A DNA stretch of 64,000 bases from Coriobacteriaceae bacterium (lineage in GTDB: Bacteria; Actinomycetota; Coriobacteriia; Coriobacteriales; Coriobacteriaceae): positions 62,001 through 126,000 of the forward strand of contig SUUG01000007.1 of assembly GCA_015062655.1 (NCBI GenBank), read 5' to 3'. Shown here piece by piece: positions 47,811-56,389 of this stretch. The notes beneath the pieces were generated by a model that saw nothing but the letters and a program-made list of their open reading frames with translations, made no database searches and was not told the DNA's origin. Numbering within the stretch: the first letter of the stretch is position 1; the number at the start of each line of letters is the position of its first letter. A program made the position numbers and the translations under genes.

Positions 47811-49510
47811 TGGGCACCCCCTTCGGTCTCGGTGGAATCGGTGGTCGCGGGGGCATCGGACGCCGCCTCGGGTGCCGCATCGGCGCTGCCGGTCGACGCC
47901 TCGCCCGCCGCGCTCGCGCGCACGCTCGAGGCGCTCTGGGCGGCCCGCGTCTGCTTCTCGTAGATCTGCTTGCGGTACTTGGAGATCGTCTCGATGGCGG
48001 CGTCCATGCTGTTCTGCGGGATGCCGTCGGCGAGCCGGCCCTGGGTGTCCTCGGGCAGGTCAGAGAGGCGCACGGTCGACTCGTCCTCGAGCCAGTGGAG
48101 GTCGAGGCCCATGAAGTCGCCGGGCACGCCCCTGTATATCGCCACGACCCCGTTGTGGGGGCCCAGGTACACCGAGCCGGTGACCGAGGTGAAGGCGATG
48201 AGGCCGCCGAGGACGAGCACGAGCAGCAGCGACACGAGGCCCACGAGGAGGCGCCGGCGCCGCGTGGTCGCGGCGGCCTTGAGCTTGCCGTCGTCCACGA
48301 GGTCGACCACCACCACGGTGACGTTGTCGGTGCCGCCCGCGGCGAGCGCGGCGTCCACCAGGTTGTCGGTGCAGATCTGAGCCGTCGAGGACTGCGCGGC
48401 GATGCGCTCGATCTCCCCGTCGGGGATCATGCTCGACAGGCCGTCGGAGCACAGGATGAGGCGGTCGCCGGTCTCGATCTCAATCTGGAAGTGGTCCGCG
48501 TACATGTTGGGGTCGGAGCCGAGGGCGCGCGTGATGACCGAGCGGTTGGGGTGCACGCGGGCCTCGTCGGCGGTGATCTCGCCGGCGTCCACGAGCTCCT
48601 CGACATAGGAGTGGTCGCGCGTGACGCGGATGAGCGAGCCCTCATGCAGGAGGTAGGCGCGGGAATCCCCCACATGCGCGATCGCGACGGCGCTGTTCTC
48701 GAGGTAGGCCGCCGTGGCGGTGCAGCCCATGCCGGGCTTGCCGAGGCCGTTGCGGGCCGCCTCGATCACGGCGGAGTTGGCGGCCTCCACGGCGGCGCCG
48801 AGCAGCGCCGGGTCGGCGGCGTGAGGGGCGGTCTTGGCGATCGTCTCGACGGCGATCGAGCTCGCGACCTCGCCTGCCGCGTGCCCGCCCATGCCGTCGC
48901 AGACGCAGAACAGCGGGGACTGCACGAGGTAGGAGTCCTCGTTGTGCGACCGGACGCAGCCCACGTCCGACCGGGCGCCCCACATGAGCGAGGTGGTGGT
49001 GCCGGCGTCGTAGGTTGAGTCGGTGTCGATGAGCTGGCCGTCCGAGACGGGCTCGAAGCTCATGGTGGATCCGGGGCTGTTGAGCTTGGCCTCGACGGCC
49101 GCGACGTCGATCTCGGCGGTGTCGGCCGGTGAGGGGCTCGCGGGGTCGGGGGCGGCTTCGGGGGCGGGACCCGCCGCGGGATCGGTGTCCTCGAGGTCCG
49201 GTGCGGGGGAGGCGGGGCCGCCCTGTGCGGCGTGCGATGCGAGGAACTCGGGCACGGCGTCGCCGGGCTGTCCGGCCTCCGGTGCGGCTGCGGGCTCGGG
49301 GGCCGGGCCTTCCGCGGCGGCATCGGTGGGTGCGGCCGCGAGCACCGGGTCGGGTTCGGGCGCCGATGCGGCCCCGGGCGCCGCATCCGCCGCCGCGGGC
49401 GCCGCATCCGCCGCCGCGGGCGCCGCATGCGCGCCGATGGGGCAGGAGGCCCCCTCGATCAGCTCGGGTTCATCTGAGGCGGCGCCGAAGCTGTTCTCCT
49501 CATCGGTCAT
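47807..49510 (-). CDS. pstP: PP2C-type phosphatase PstP with long Ala/Pro-rich N-terminus
   Basis: 567-residue membrane phosphatase that reverses PknA/PknB phosphorylation. Residues 1-150 are an unusual acidic Ala/Pro-rich extension, partly encoded by 21-base tandem repeats. The PP2C domain (about 175-405) has SDVGCVRSHNEDS, FCVCDGMGGHAAGE, HVGDSRAYL, and CSDGLSSMI and GTDNVTVVVV metal-site motifs. A basic stop-transfer (RRRR) and one membrane helix (about 420-440) precede an external domain. Catalytic residues are in place. It overlaps both neighbours by four bases, so it is translationally coupled to fhaB and the RodA-PbpA fusion. Confidence 0.93.
   Translation of the reverse strand: MTDEENSFGAASDEPELIEGASCPIGAHAAPAAADAAPAAADAAPGAASAPEPDPVLAAAPTDAAAEGPAPEPAAAPEAGQPGDAVPEFLASHAAQGGPASPAPDLEDTDPAAGPAPEAAPDPASPSPADTAEIDVAAVEAKLNSPGSTMSFEPVSDGQLIDTDSTYDAGTTTSLMWGARSDVGCVRSHNEDSYLVQSPLFCVCDGMGGHAAGEVASSIAVETIAKTAPHAADPALLGAAVEAANSAVIEAARNGLGKPGMGCTATAAYLENSAVAIAHVGDSRAYLLHEGSLIRVTRDHSYVEELVDAGEITADEARVHPNRSVITRALGSDPNMYADHFQIEIETGDRLILCSDGLSSMIPDGEIERIAAQSSTAQICTDNLVDAALAAGGTDNVTVVVVDLVDDGKLKAAATTRRRRLLVGLVSLLLVLVLGGLIAFTSVTGSVYLGPHNGVVAIYRGVPGDFMGLDLHWLEDESTVRLSDLPEDTQGRLADGIPQNSMDAAIETISKYRKQIYEKQTRAAQSASSVRASAAGEASTGSADAAPEAASDAPATTDSTETEGGAQ
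49376..49428. repeat. 21-bp tandem repeat in the pstP N-terminal region
   Basis: Two and a half units of GGGCGCCGCATCCGCCGCCGC (described as 21 bases from 49376) encode a repeated Ala-Ala-Asp-Ala-Ala-Pro-Ala in PstP. The unit is seven codons, so copy number can change without losing frame. Confidence 0.9.
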
Positions 49511-49920
49511 CGGCGGTTCACCTTCATGACGACGTCGCCGATCTGCACCTCATCGCCCTCGCGCAGGGTCGCCGGCTCCACCAGGGGGCGGCCGTTGACC
49601 AGGGTGCCGTTGAGCGAGTTGAGGTCCTCGATCACAAGGGCTGGCCCCTGCAGGGAGAGGCGGGCGTGGGAGGCCGAGACGAACGGCTCGTTGATGCAGA
49701 TGTCAGAGCTCGGCGAGCGGCCGACGATCACGGGGCCGAGCATGTCCACGTGGATGCCGCGGATGCCGCGCGGGCCCTTGTCGACGTCGATGGTCCAGAT
49801 GCCGCCGTCGCGGCGCTGGCCGCGCACGAGGCCGACGCCGGTCTTCATGACGGCGAACAGGAAGATGTACAGCAGGACGACGAGCGAGATGCGGCCGACG
49901 AAGAGGATGATGTCGATCAT
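49507..49920 (-). CDS. FHA-domain protein FhaB
   Basis: 137 residues: an N-terminal membrane helix (about 5-27) and a cytoplasmic forkhead-associated domain (about 60-135) with the phosphothreonine-binding residues in GRSPSSDICI, SASHARL and NSLNGTLVNG. It corresponds to FhaB/FipA of the mycobacterial operon, which binds phosphorylated kinases or their cell-division targets at the membrane. Its start lies seven bases after the FhaA stop, and its stop overlaps the pstP start by four bases. Confidence 0.92.
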   Translation of the reverse strand: MIDIILFVGRISLVVLLYIFLFAVMKTGVGLVRGQRRDGGIWTIDVDKGPRGIRGIHVDMLGPVIVGRSPSSDICINEPFVSASHARLSLQGPALVIEDLNSLNGTLVNGRPLVEPATLREGDEVQIGDVVMKVNRR

Positions 49921-49926
49921 CGAGGA

Positions 49927-50892
49927 TCAGCCCCTAAACTCGAAGGTGCTGAGCCCGAAGGTCAGCAGGTCGCCGTTGCGAAGCGGGCAGCGGGTGATGC
50001 GGCGGTTGTTGACGAGCGTGCCGTTCGTCGAGTTCAGGTCCTCGATGCACCAGCCGGAGCCGGTGTAGGAGAGCTCAGCGTGGCGGCGGCTGACGTTGGG
50101 GTCGCGAAGCACCACGTCGGCGGCCGCGCGCTCGCGGCCGACGGTGATGCGCGCGCGGTCGATCCGATGGCTCTCGCCGGTCACCACGTCGACGATCTCG
50201 GCGAGGGGGGCGGCGGGCTGCTGCGGCCGGGCGCCCGCCATGTTCTGGGCGATGCTCGCGCCGGCGGCGCCGGTCGCCGCGGCCCCGCCCATGCCGGGCA
50301 TCTGGGCGCGCAGCATGGTCTGGGGCACGGCCGCGGCTGCCTCGCCGGCGCCGGGCCCGAACGGGTCGGCGGCGAAGGGGTCGCCGGGCGCGGCCGCGGG
50401 GCGCGCGTCGTCGGCGAGCGCGGCCCATGCGGGGGCGGGCTTCTCGCGGGGCTCCTGCGCGGGTTCGGCGGCGCTGCGGCCGGAGGCAAGGCCCTTCTGG
50501 TAGGCGCGCTCCTCCTCGTAGAGGCGGCCGAGCGTCGGCGCGTCCACGTTCTCGGCGAACACCGAGAAGCGGCCGTTCTTGAGCGAGGGATCGATCATAA
50601 AGCGCACGAGGGGCTCGCCCACGAAGGTGTAGCGCTTCTTATTGGCCTGCGCCTTCACGAGCTCGCTCACCTCGCGGGAGAGCTGGGGGTAGAAGGGCGC
50701 CATGAGCGGGTCGTCATCGTTGGCGATGAGGACGGTGTACAGAGCCGGAGCGGTGTTGACCCCGTTGATGACCAGGGTCTGGTCCTCCATCTCGTTCGCC
50801 GCCTGCTTGGCGAGTTTCTTGAAGGAGAACGGCGCGCGCGTGGCGCCGAAGATGCCCGAGACGCGGCTCTCGAAAACGCTCAGGAAGTTCAC
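49927..50892 (-). CDS. FHA-domain protein FhaA with DUF3662
   Basis: 321 residues. The N-terminal DUF3662 domain (about 1-125: MNFLSVFESRVSGIFG, TLVINGVNTAPALYTV, PLVRFMID) is joined by an Ala/Pro-rich linker (about 140-225) to a C-terminal FHA domain (about 230-320) with GRERAAADVVL, SRRHAEL and NSTNGTLVNN. In mycobacteria FhaA binds the phosphorylated MurJ pseudokinase partner and regulates wall synthesis. The start is GTG in a GTGA overlap with the kinase gene; upstream GGAAGGTGATC provides the ribosome site. Confidence 0.93.
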   Translation of the reverse strand: MNFLSVFESRVSGIFGATRAPFSFKKLAKQAANEMEDQTLVINGVNTAPALYTVLIANDDDPLMAPFYPQLSREVSELVKAQANKKRYTFVGEPLVRFMIDPSLKNGRFSVFAENVDAPTLGRLYEEERAYQKGLASGRSAAEPAQEPREKPAPAWAALADDARPAAAPGDPFAADPFGPGAGEAAAAVPQTMLRAQMPGMGGAAATGAAGASIAQNMAGARPQQPAAPLAEIVDVVTGESHRIDRARITVGRERAAADVVLRDPNVSRRHAELSYTGSGWCIEDLNSTNGTLVNNRRITRCPLRNGDLLTFGLSTFEFRG

Positions 50893-52751
50893 GAACGATC
50901 ACCTTCCGGTTCGACTCTCATTCCGAGGGAGAATACGCATATCCAAACGAGTATAGAGGATAGGATGGCCGCCCCCATCGCCAGCGCGGTCCGCTCGGGG
51001 AACGATGCGGTAATTTCCATACGGTTTGCAAGAGCCCCCAGCAGCAGGACGGCAGGGCAGGGCAGCAGGTAGGCGATGAGGTAGCGGCCGCCTCCCCGGC
51101 CGTCTCGCCGCGCGTTCCAGGCGCGCCTGAGCGCGAGGGCCGTGACGGCCGCGGTCGCGGCGAGGCCTGCCGCGGCGATGAGGAGGGACGGGTCCGCGAG
51201 GGCGGCGAGTGCCGCGTCCACGCCGAGCGCCCCTCCCGACCGCGTCGCCGCCGCGGCGAGCGCGCCGAGCGGGATGCCGAGGCCGACCGCGGCGGCCGCT
51301 GCGGCGGGTGGCAGGAAGTAGGCTGCCGCCGCGGCCACGGGGGCGCCGGCGATGAGGGGGTCCATGCCGGCGATGCCGCAGGCCAGCGCTGCGGTGAGCA
51401 CGGCCGATGCTGCGGGCATGGTCCTGCCCCAGGCGAGCCACCAGCCCACGCCGAGCGCGGTGATGACGATCGCCACCGGCAGCACGGGCAGCAGGGCGGT
51501 GGCGTTCACGGCCATCACGACGAGGGCCGCGATCGAGATCGCCGATCCGATCTGCGGGGCGGCCCCGGCGGCCGCGGCGCAGGCCAGCGCCACGATCAGG
51601 CGCCCGAGCGGGTGGGCGACGCCCATCGTTCCCAGGATCGACCAGGTCAGGTACGCGACGGCGATCCCGGAGACGCAGCCTGCGGTCACACGGCGGGCCT
51701 GCGGCCACCGGCTCCCCAGGCGGCCCTCGGCGGGGTCGAGCTCCCAGACGCGATGCGGCCGGGCCTCCTCGCCCCCGTCTTCGTCCGGATCTCCCTCATC
51801 GGAGGTGAGGCGCGCGATCATCCGCTCGAGGCTCTTGCGGCCGGCGCGCGCGTTGCCGAGCTGGGCGAGGAGGGCGTCGCCGAACTCGGCGGCAGAGAGG
51901 GGCCGTCCCTCGGGTTCGGCGATCAGGGCAGCGAGGAGGGCCTCCTCCGCACTCGGGGGGATGTCGGGGAGGAGGTCGCTCGGGTAGAGCACGCCCTCCT
52001 CGATGCGCTTCAGGGAGTCGGTGGGGGTGCCCGCCCGGAAGGGGGCGGTGCCGCAGAGCGCCTCGTAGATCACGGCGGCGAGCGAGAAGAGATCGCTGCG
52101 CTCGTCGACCTCGCGGCCCTCGAGCTGCTCGGGGGGCATGTAGCCCACGGTGCCGCCGCGCGCCCCGCCGAAGCCCGCGGCGCTCGCGAGGGACGCCATG
52201 CCGAAATCGGTGAGCTTCACGTGGCCGCTGCGGTCGATGAGGACGTTGGCCGGCTTGATATCGAGGTGCAAGACGCCGTTCTCGTGCGCGTAGGACAGCG
52301 CCTGAACGAGCGCGTCGGCGATCGTCGCGGCCTCGTCGTAGGTGAGGGAGTTGCCGTCCACCTGGGCGAGGAACTCCTCGAGGCTCATGCCGTCCACGTA
52401 CTCCATGACGAGGTAGGCGTGGCCGACGTCGTAGCTGAAGTCGATGACCGAGACGATGTTGGGGTGCTGCAGCATGCTCGCGGTGCGGGCCTCGGCGAGG
52501 GCCGCGGCGGTGCTTTGGCGGGGCGCGCCCGAGCCGTCGGCTGCAAGCGGCATGCGCTTGATGGCGACGCGGCGCTGGAGGCGGGAGTCCAGGCAGATCT
52601 CGACGCTGCCGAAGCCGCCCGCAGCGCGCGTCTCCAGGGGTCGGTAGCGCCTGAGCAGCTGCGATGCCGCCGTGCCAGCGGGGTCCGATACCGGGGCGGG
52701 CGCCGCCGACGGGTGCGCGCGGTGGGGGCGTTGCTGGCTGAAGAGGGGCAT
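50889..52751 (-). CDS. Ser/Thr protein kinase with polytopic membrane C-terminus (PknA-position kinase)
   Basis: 620 residues, first gene of the operon. A kinase domain (about 35-300) has AAGGFGSVEICLD, Lys65, LHLDIKPANVL with Leu in place of the Arg of HRD (162-164), DFG at 182-184 and GTVGYMPPEQ. The C-terminal 260 residues form eight to ten hydrophobic helices rich in Ala, quite unlike the single-helix PknA. Catalytic Lys, Asp and Asn are present, so activity is expected, but as a non-RD kinase it may not need activation-loop phosphorylation. The open frame runs on upstream to 54521 only because of base composition; the first ATG with family-like sequence following is at 52751. Confidence 0.88.
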   Translation of the reverse strand: MPLFSQQRPHRAHPSAAPAPVSDPAGTAASQLLRRYRPLETRAAGGFGSVEICLDSRLQRRVAIKRMPLAADGSGAPRQSTAAALAEARTASMLQHPNIVSVIDFSYDVGHAYLVMEYVDGMSLEEFLAQVDGNSLTYDEAATIADALVQALSYAHENGVLHLDIKPANVLIDRSGHVKLTDFGMASLASAAGFGGARGGTVGYMPPEQLEGREVDERSDLFSLAAVIYEALCGTAPFRAGTPTDSLKRIEEGVLYPSDLLPDIPPSAEEALLAALIAEPEGRPLSAAEFGDALLAQLGNARAGRKSLERMIARLTSDEGDPDEDGGEEARPHRVWELDPAEGRLGSRWPQARRVTAGCVSGIAVAYLTWSILGTMGVAHPLGRLIVALACAAAAGAAPQIGSAISIAALVVMAVNATALLPVLPVAIVITALGVGWWLAWGRTMPAASAVLTAALACGIAGMDPLIAGAPVAAAAAYFLPPAAAAAAVGLGIPLGALAAAATRSGGALGVDAALAALADPSLLIAAAGLAATAAVTALALRRAWNARRDGRGGGRYLIAYLLPCPAVLLLGALANRMEITASFPERTALAMGAAILSSILVWICVFSLGMRVEPEGDRS

Positions 52752-53276
52752 GGCGGGATGCCTTTCGTGGTGCGTTTCAGGTGCGTATGAGGCTGTTGCG
52801 GGCATTTTACCACGGTGACCACGCGGCCTGCGCTGCCGGGGGCTGGGGGCGGGCGGCCCGCAGCTCCGACCCCAGCTTCGGTGCCGGCTGCCGCCCCAAC
52901 CGGTGCCGGCCCTCGGCCCGCGCCTCTGCCGCGCTGGACCCGCGCTCTCGCGCCGTCCCCGTGGTACCTCTTCGAATCCGTGATCCCACGCCGCCCGGAC
53001 CCGCGACCCCACCCCGAATCCCGCACTCGGCCCCAGCCGCCGCGCCGGACCCGAGGCCTGCGGCGGATCTGGCCCCGACGGCGCCCCCTGTACCTGCGAC
53101 GGCCCTCCGTCCGCCCCCACTGCGTCAACCTCGAGGTGCCTCGTCGGCACCGTCCCAGCCTGGGCCCCCGCGCAGCTCGATTGCCCCGCGCCCGGCTTGG
53201 TCGGTTCTGGCCCTGGGCGTTTTCGCTTCCGGGCGACCCTCAAGAGCTCGGCCAAGGGGTCTCCGCGACCGCGAAC

Positions 53277-53503
53277 GCAAACTCGCACCACTTGTACCAG
53301 TTTTGTCGCCTCGATCGCAAACCTCATCCCTCTTGTACCAGTTTTGACGCTTCGTCCCAGTAGGCTGTTTTTCGGCAACGCGTCTACCAGCGTGTCTTCT
53401 CGCGCGAAGGGCGCGGCTACTCGGAGGACCGGCGAAAACTGGTACAAGAGGCGCAAAGTTTTTCGTGCACGGGTGAGAACTGGTACAAGTGTGTTGAGTT
53501 TTG
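53277..53503. repeat. Four-armed inverted repeat, copy 2
   Basis: Direct arms at 53277-53305 and 53317-53346 (both ending CTTGTACCAGTTTTG) and inverted arms at 53434-53463 and 53475-53503 (starting AACTGGTACAAG). Layout, spacing and core equal those at 41204-41428, while the centre is different. The surrounding 52752-53642 contains no gene I can support: 52800-53270 is very GC-rich with Pro-coding open frames on several strands, and the last 100 bases hold the dnaX promoter region. Confidence 0.88.
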
Positions 53504-53642
53504 AAGGCTGAAGCCGATGCGGACCCGCGGCGGGCCGCCCCGCCCGCTCCGCCGCGCCCACGCGAGGCGGTATCATGGCAAAACGCGCCCGACGCCATCC
53601 GGCGGCGCACACCCGCTCACCCCATCCCGTGAGGAGAGTCCC

Positions 53643-56183
53643 ATGGAATCGCTCTACCGCAAGTACCGCCCGCTCACCTTCGAGAGCGTCGTCGGCCAGG
53701 AGCATATCGTCTCGACCCTCAAGAACGCGGTCACGGAGGGCCGGCTCAGCCACGCCTACCTGTTCTGCGGCCCGCGCGGCACCGGCAAGACCACCATGGC
53801 GCGCATCCTCGCGAAGGCCCTGCTCTGCGGCGAAGCCGCCGACGCCCCCGCGGGTAGGGGCTGCATGCCGGACGGCACCTGCCCTGAGTGCGAGGCCATC
53901 GCCGCGGGAACCCACCCGGATGTCTACGAGCTCGACGCCGCGAGCCGCACGGGCGTGGACAACGTGCGCGAGGAGATCGTCAACTCCGTCGGGTTCGCCC
54001 CGGTCCGCGGCAAGTACAAGGTCTACATCATCGACGAGGTCCATATGCTCACCACGGCGGCGTTCAACGCGCTGCTGAAGACCCTGGAGGAGCCGCCGAG
54101 CCACGTCGTCTTCGTGCTCTGCACCACCGATCCCCAGAAGATCCTCGAGACGATCCTCTCGCGCTGCCAGCGGTTCGACTTCCACCGCATCGGCACGGAT
54201 GACCTCATTGGCCGGATGCGCTACATCTGCGACCAGGAGGGCTTCGACTACGACAACGAGGCCTTGGAGATCGTGGCCAAGCACGCCCGCGGCGGCATGC
54301 GCGACGCGCTCTCGACGCTGGAGCAGCTCTCCGTGTTCGGCGATGGGTCGGTTTGCGCGGCCGACGCGCGCTCGCTGCTCGGCGAGACCGCCGAGAGCGT
54401 CTTGTCCGAGTTCTGCCGGCGTATCGCCGCCCGCGACGTGGTGGGCCTCTTCGGCCTCGTGCGCGACCAGGTGGAGGAGGGCGCAGACCTCATGGAACTT
54501 ACCCGCGACCTCGTAGGGCACATGCGCGATGTGTACACGGTGCGCGCGGCCGGGGCGAAGGAGGGGCTCGTCGACGCGACGCCCGAGGAGCTGGAGTCCC
54601 TCGCACAGGAGGCGGAGCTCTACGAGGGCGCCGACCGCCTCGCCCGGACCCTGACGGTCCTGGACGACGCCGCCCTGCAGATGCGCGACGCCGCCGACGC
54701 GCGCCTCGTGCTGGAGATCGCGCTGACGCGCCTCGCTCGGCCCGAGAGCGATCTCACGCTCGAGTCGCTGGCGGAGCGCCTCGATCGGCTCGAGGCGCAG
54801 ATCGCGCGCGGTGTGCCGTCGGCGCCGCTGCCGGCGGCGGCCTTGGCGGAGCGCCTGGCTGCAGCGGAGGGCAGTAAGGCGACTGCGCAGTCGCCCGCGC
54901 CGGCCTCGCGGCCCACGAGGCCCCAGAGTCCTGCGGGAGCTGCGCCGACTGCGGCGTCATCGAGTTCGGCGCCGGGGTCTACGCGCCCGCAGTCCGCAGC
55001 GGTCGCCCCGCGTCCTGCGGCGGCCCCTGCAGCCGAGGCAGTCCCCGCGTCCGCACCTGAGGTTGCGCCTGCGACGCCTGCCGCCCCTGCGTCAGGTGCC
55101 GCTCCCGCACCCGTCGCGACCGCGCCTGCTACCCCAGCCCCGGGCGCCGTCTCCGCTCCTGCCGCGGCCACCGGTTCAGCCCGCTCGGCAGCCATCACGG
55201 CGCCCGAGTCCGCCCGCCCGGCAGCCTCGGCCCGCCCGGCAGCCGCCGCGGCGTCTGCCACCGCCAGCACGGCAGCCCCCGCCACGCCCGCCGCGCCCGC
55301 GAGCGCGACGACGCCCCCTGCCGCGGCGCCGGCCGAGCAGCCCGGGGCCTGCGTGGTCGATGCCGGGGAGCTCCAGCGCCGGTGGGCCGATGTGGTCAAG
55401 CGGGTCACGGCTGCCCAGGCGTCACGGGGCGCGCTGCTCCAGAGCTCCCGCGCCGAGTCAGATGATGGTTCCCGCCTCGTGGTCGGGCTGCCGGCGGGGT
55501 CGGGCTTCGCGATCAAGATGCTCGCCCGCCCCGACTCCTCTTCGGTCATCGCCCCGATCGTGACCGAGGTGTTCGGCCCGCGCTCGGTCGAGTACGTCAT
55601 GGGCGGCACGCCGGCGACGGAGCCCGCCTCGCCCCAGGAGCCCGCCGGTTCCAGCAGGGGAGGGGCATCCACACCCGCCGCTCCCCAGGCTCCGTCGCCC
55701 CGTGCGTCCGCGCCGGCGGCTCCCGCGCACCAGCCCGGGCCCGCCGCTCGGCCTGCCACGCCCGCCGCGGAGCGTCCTGCCGAGCGATCCGCTGCGCCAG
55801 CCCCGCAGCGTCCCGCAGCACAGCCCGCAGCGCCCTCCGGCGAGACACCGCCCTGGGCCGCCGCCCAAACCCAAGCCCCGGCAGCGGACGCGGCTAGCGG
55901 CCCCACCGTCGTCCCCGAGCCCGACATCGACGCCGATCGCCGCGCTTGGGAGGAGGACCAGGTGCCCTACGACGACGCGACGATCGCATCCTATGCGGCC
56001 GACGCCCCCGCCGCGGCAGCTCCCCCCGCATCGCCCGCGAAGCCGGCGGCCTCGCGGGCGGGGGCGATGCCCTGGGCCGCCCATCCGGTCGAGGCAACCG
56101 ACGACCGGCCGCAGAGCGAGGAGGACGCCAAGAACATGCTCGGCGACATCTTCGGGGCCGGCATCGTGTTCAAGAACGAGTGA
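53643..56183 (+). CDS. dnaX: DNA polymerase III subunit gamma/tau
   Basis: 846-residue clamp-loader ATPase. Domains I-II (about 1-240) carry Walker A GPRGTGKTT, the four zinc-binding Cys around CGEAADAPAGRGCMPDGTCPEC, the DExx-type IIDEVHML, and sensor 1 CTTDPQKI. Domain III (about 245-370) oligomerises. The rest is a 330-residue Ala/Pro/Ser tail with two islands: ELQRRWADVVKRVTAAQASRG (about 575-650, a tau-like domain) and a conserved end DAKNMLGDIFGAG. I see no A-rich slip site for a gamma product. The ATG follows GAGGAGAG. The usual neighbours ybaB and recR are not next to it. Confidence 0.95.
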   Translation: MESLYRKYRPLTFESVVGQEHIVSTLKNAVTEGRLSHAYLFCGPRGTGKTTMARILAKALLCGEAADAPAGRGCMPDGTCPECEAIAAGTHPDVYELDAASRTGVDNVREEIVNSVGFAPVRGKYKVYIIDEVHMLTTAAFNALLKTLEEPPSHVVFVLCTTDPQKILETILSRCQRFDFHRIGTDDLIGRMRYICDQEGFDYDNEALEIVAKHARGGMRDALSTLEQLSVFGDGSVCAADARSLLGETAESVLSEFCRRIAARDVVGLFGLVRDQVEEGADLMELTRDLVGHMRDVYTVRAAGAKEGLVDATPEELESLAQEAELYEGADRLARTLTVLDDAALQMRDAADARLVLEIALTRLARPESDLTLESLAERLDRLEAQIARGVPSAPLPAAALAERLAAAEGSKATAQSPAPASRPTRPQSPAGAAPTAASSSSAPGSTRPQSAAVAPRPAAAPAAEAVPASAPEVAPATPAAPASGAAPAPVATAPATPAPGAVSAPAAATGSARSAAITAPESARPAASARPAAAAASATASTAAPATPAAPASATTPPAAAPAEQPGACVVDAGELQRRWADVVKRVTAAQASRGALLQSSRAESDDGSRLVVGLPAGSGFAIKMLARPDSSSVIAPIVTEVFGPRSVEYVMGGTPATEPASPQEPAGSSRGGASTPAAPQAPSPRASAPAAPAHQPGPAARPATPAAERPAERSAAPAPQRPAAQPAAPSGETPPWAAAQTQAPAADAASGPTVVPEPDIDADRRAWEEDQVPYDDATIASYAADAPAAAAPPASPAKPAASRAGAMPWAAHPVEATDDRPQSEEDAKNMLGDIFGAGIVFKNE

Positions 56184-56389
56184 GCAAACAGGGGGTCGCT
56201 GTAAGAATCGGGGTAGATTCTCCGCAGTCGGCGCAAAGACCGCCTTGCCGCTGAACTATTTTCCGCCAAAAGGCCTGCTTCGGGATATTCATCGCTCGCG
56301 TGGCCGCCGCGGGCGTGCTACAGTCACGCTCCACGACGGAGGCGCGGGCGCCGCGGCGCCGCGACGGGCGGAACGGAGAGGATGGAGCC

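Noticed and set aside
53517..53642. SRP RNA or tRNA-Ser upstream of dnaX, as in some actinobacteria
   Set aside because: No tRNA cloverleaf or SRP domain IV motif could be folded from this stretch.
50889..54521. Reading the kinase as a 1210-residue protein starting at 54521
   Set aside because: The upstream 590 codons cross the four-armed repeat and the dnaX gene on the other strand and have no protein resemblance; the kinase starts at 52751.
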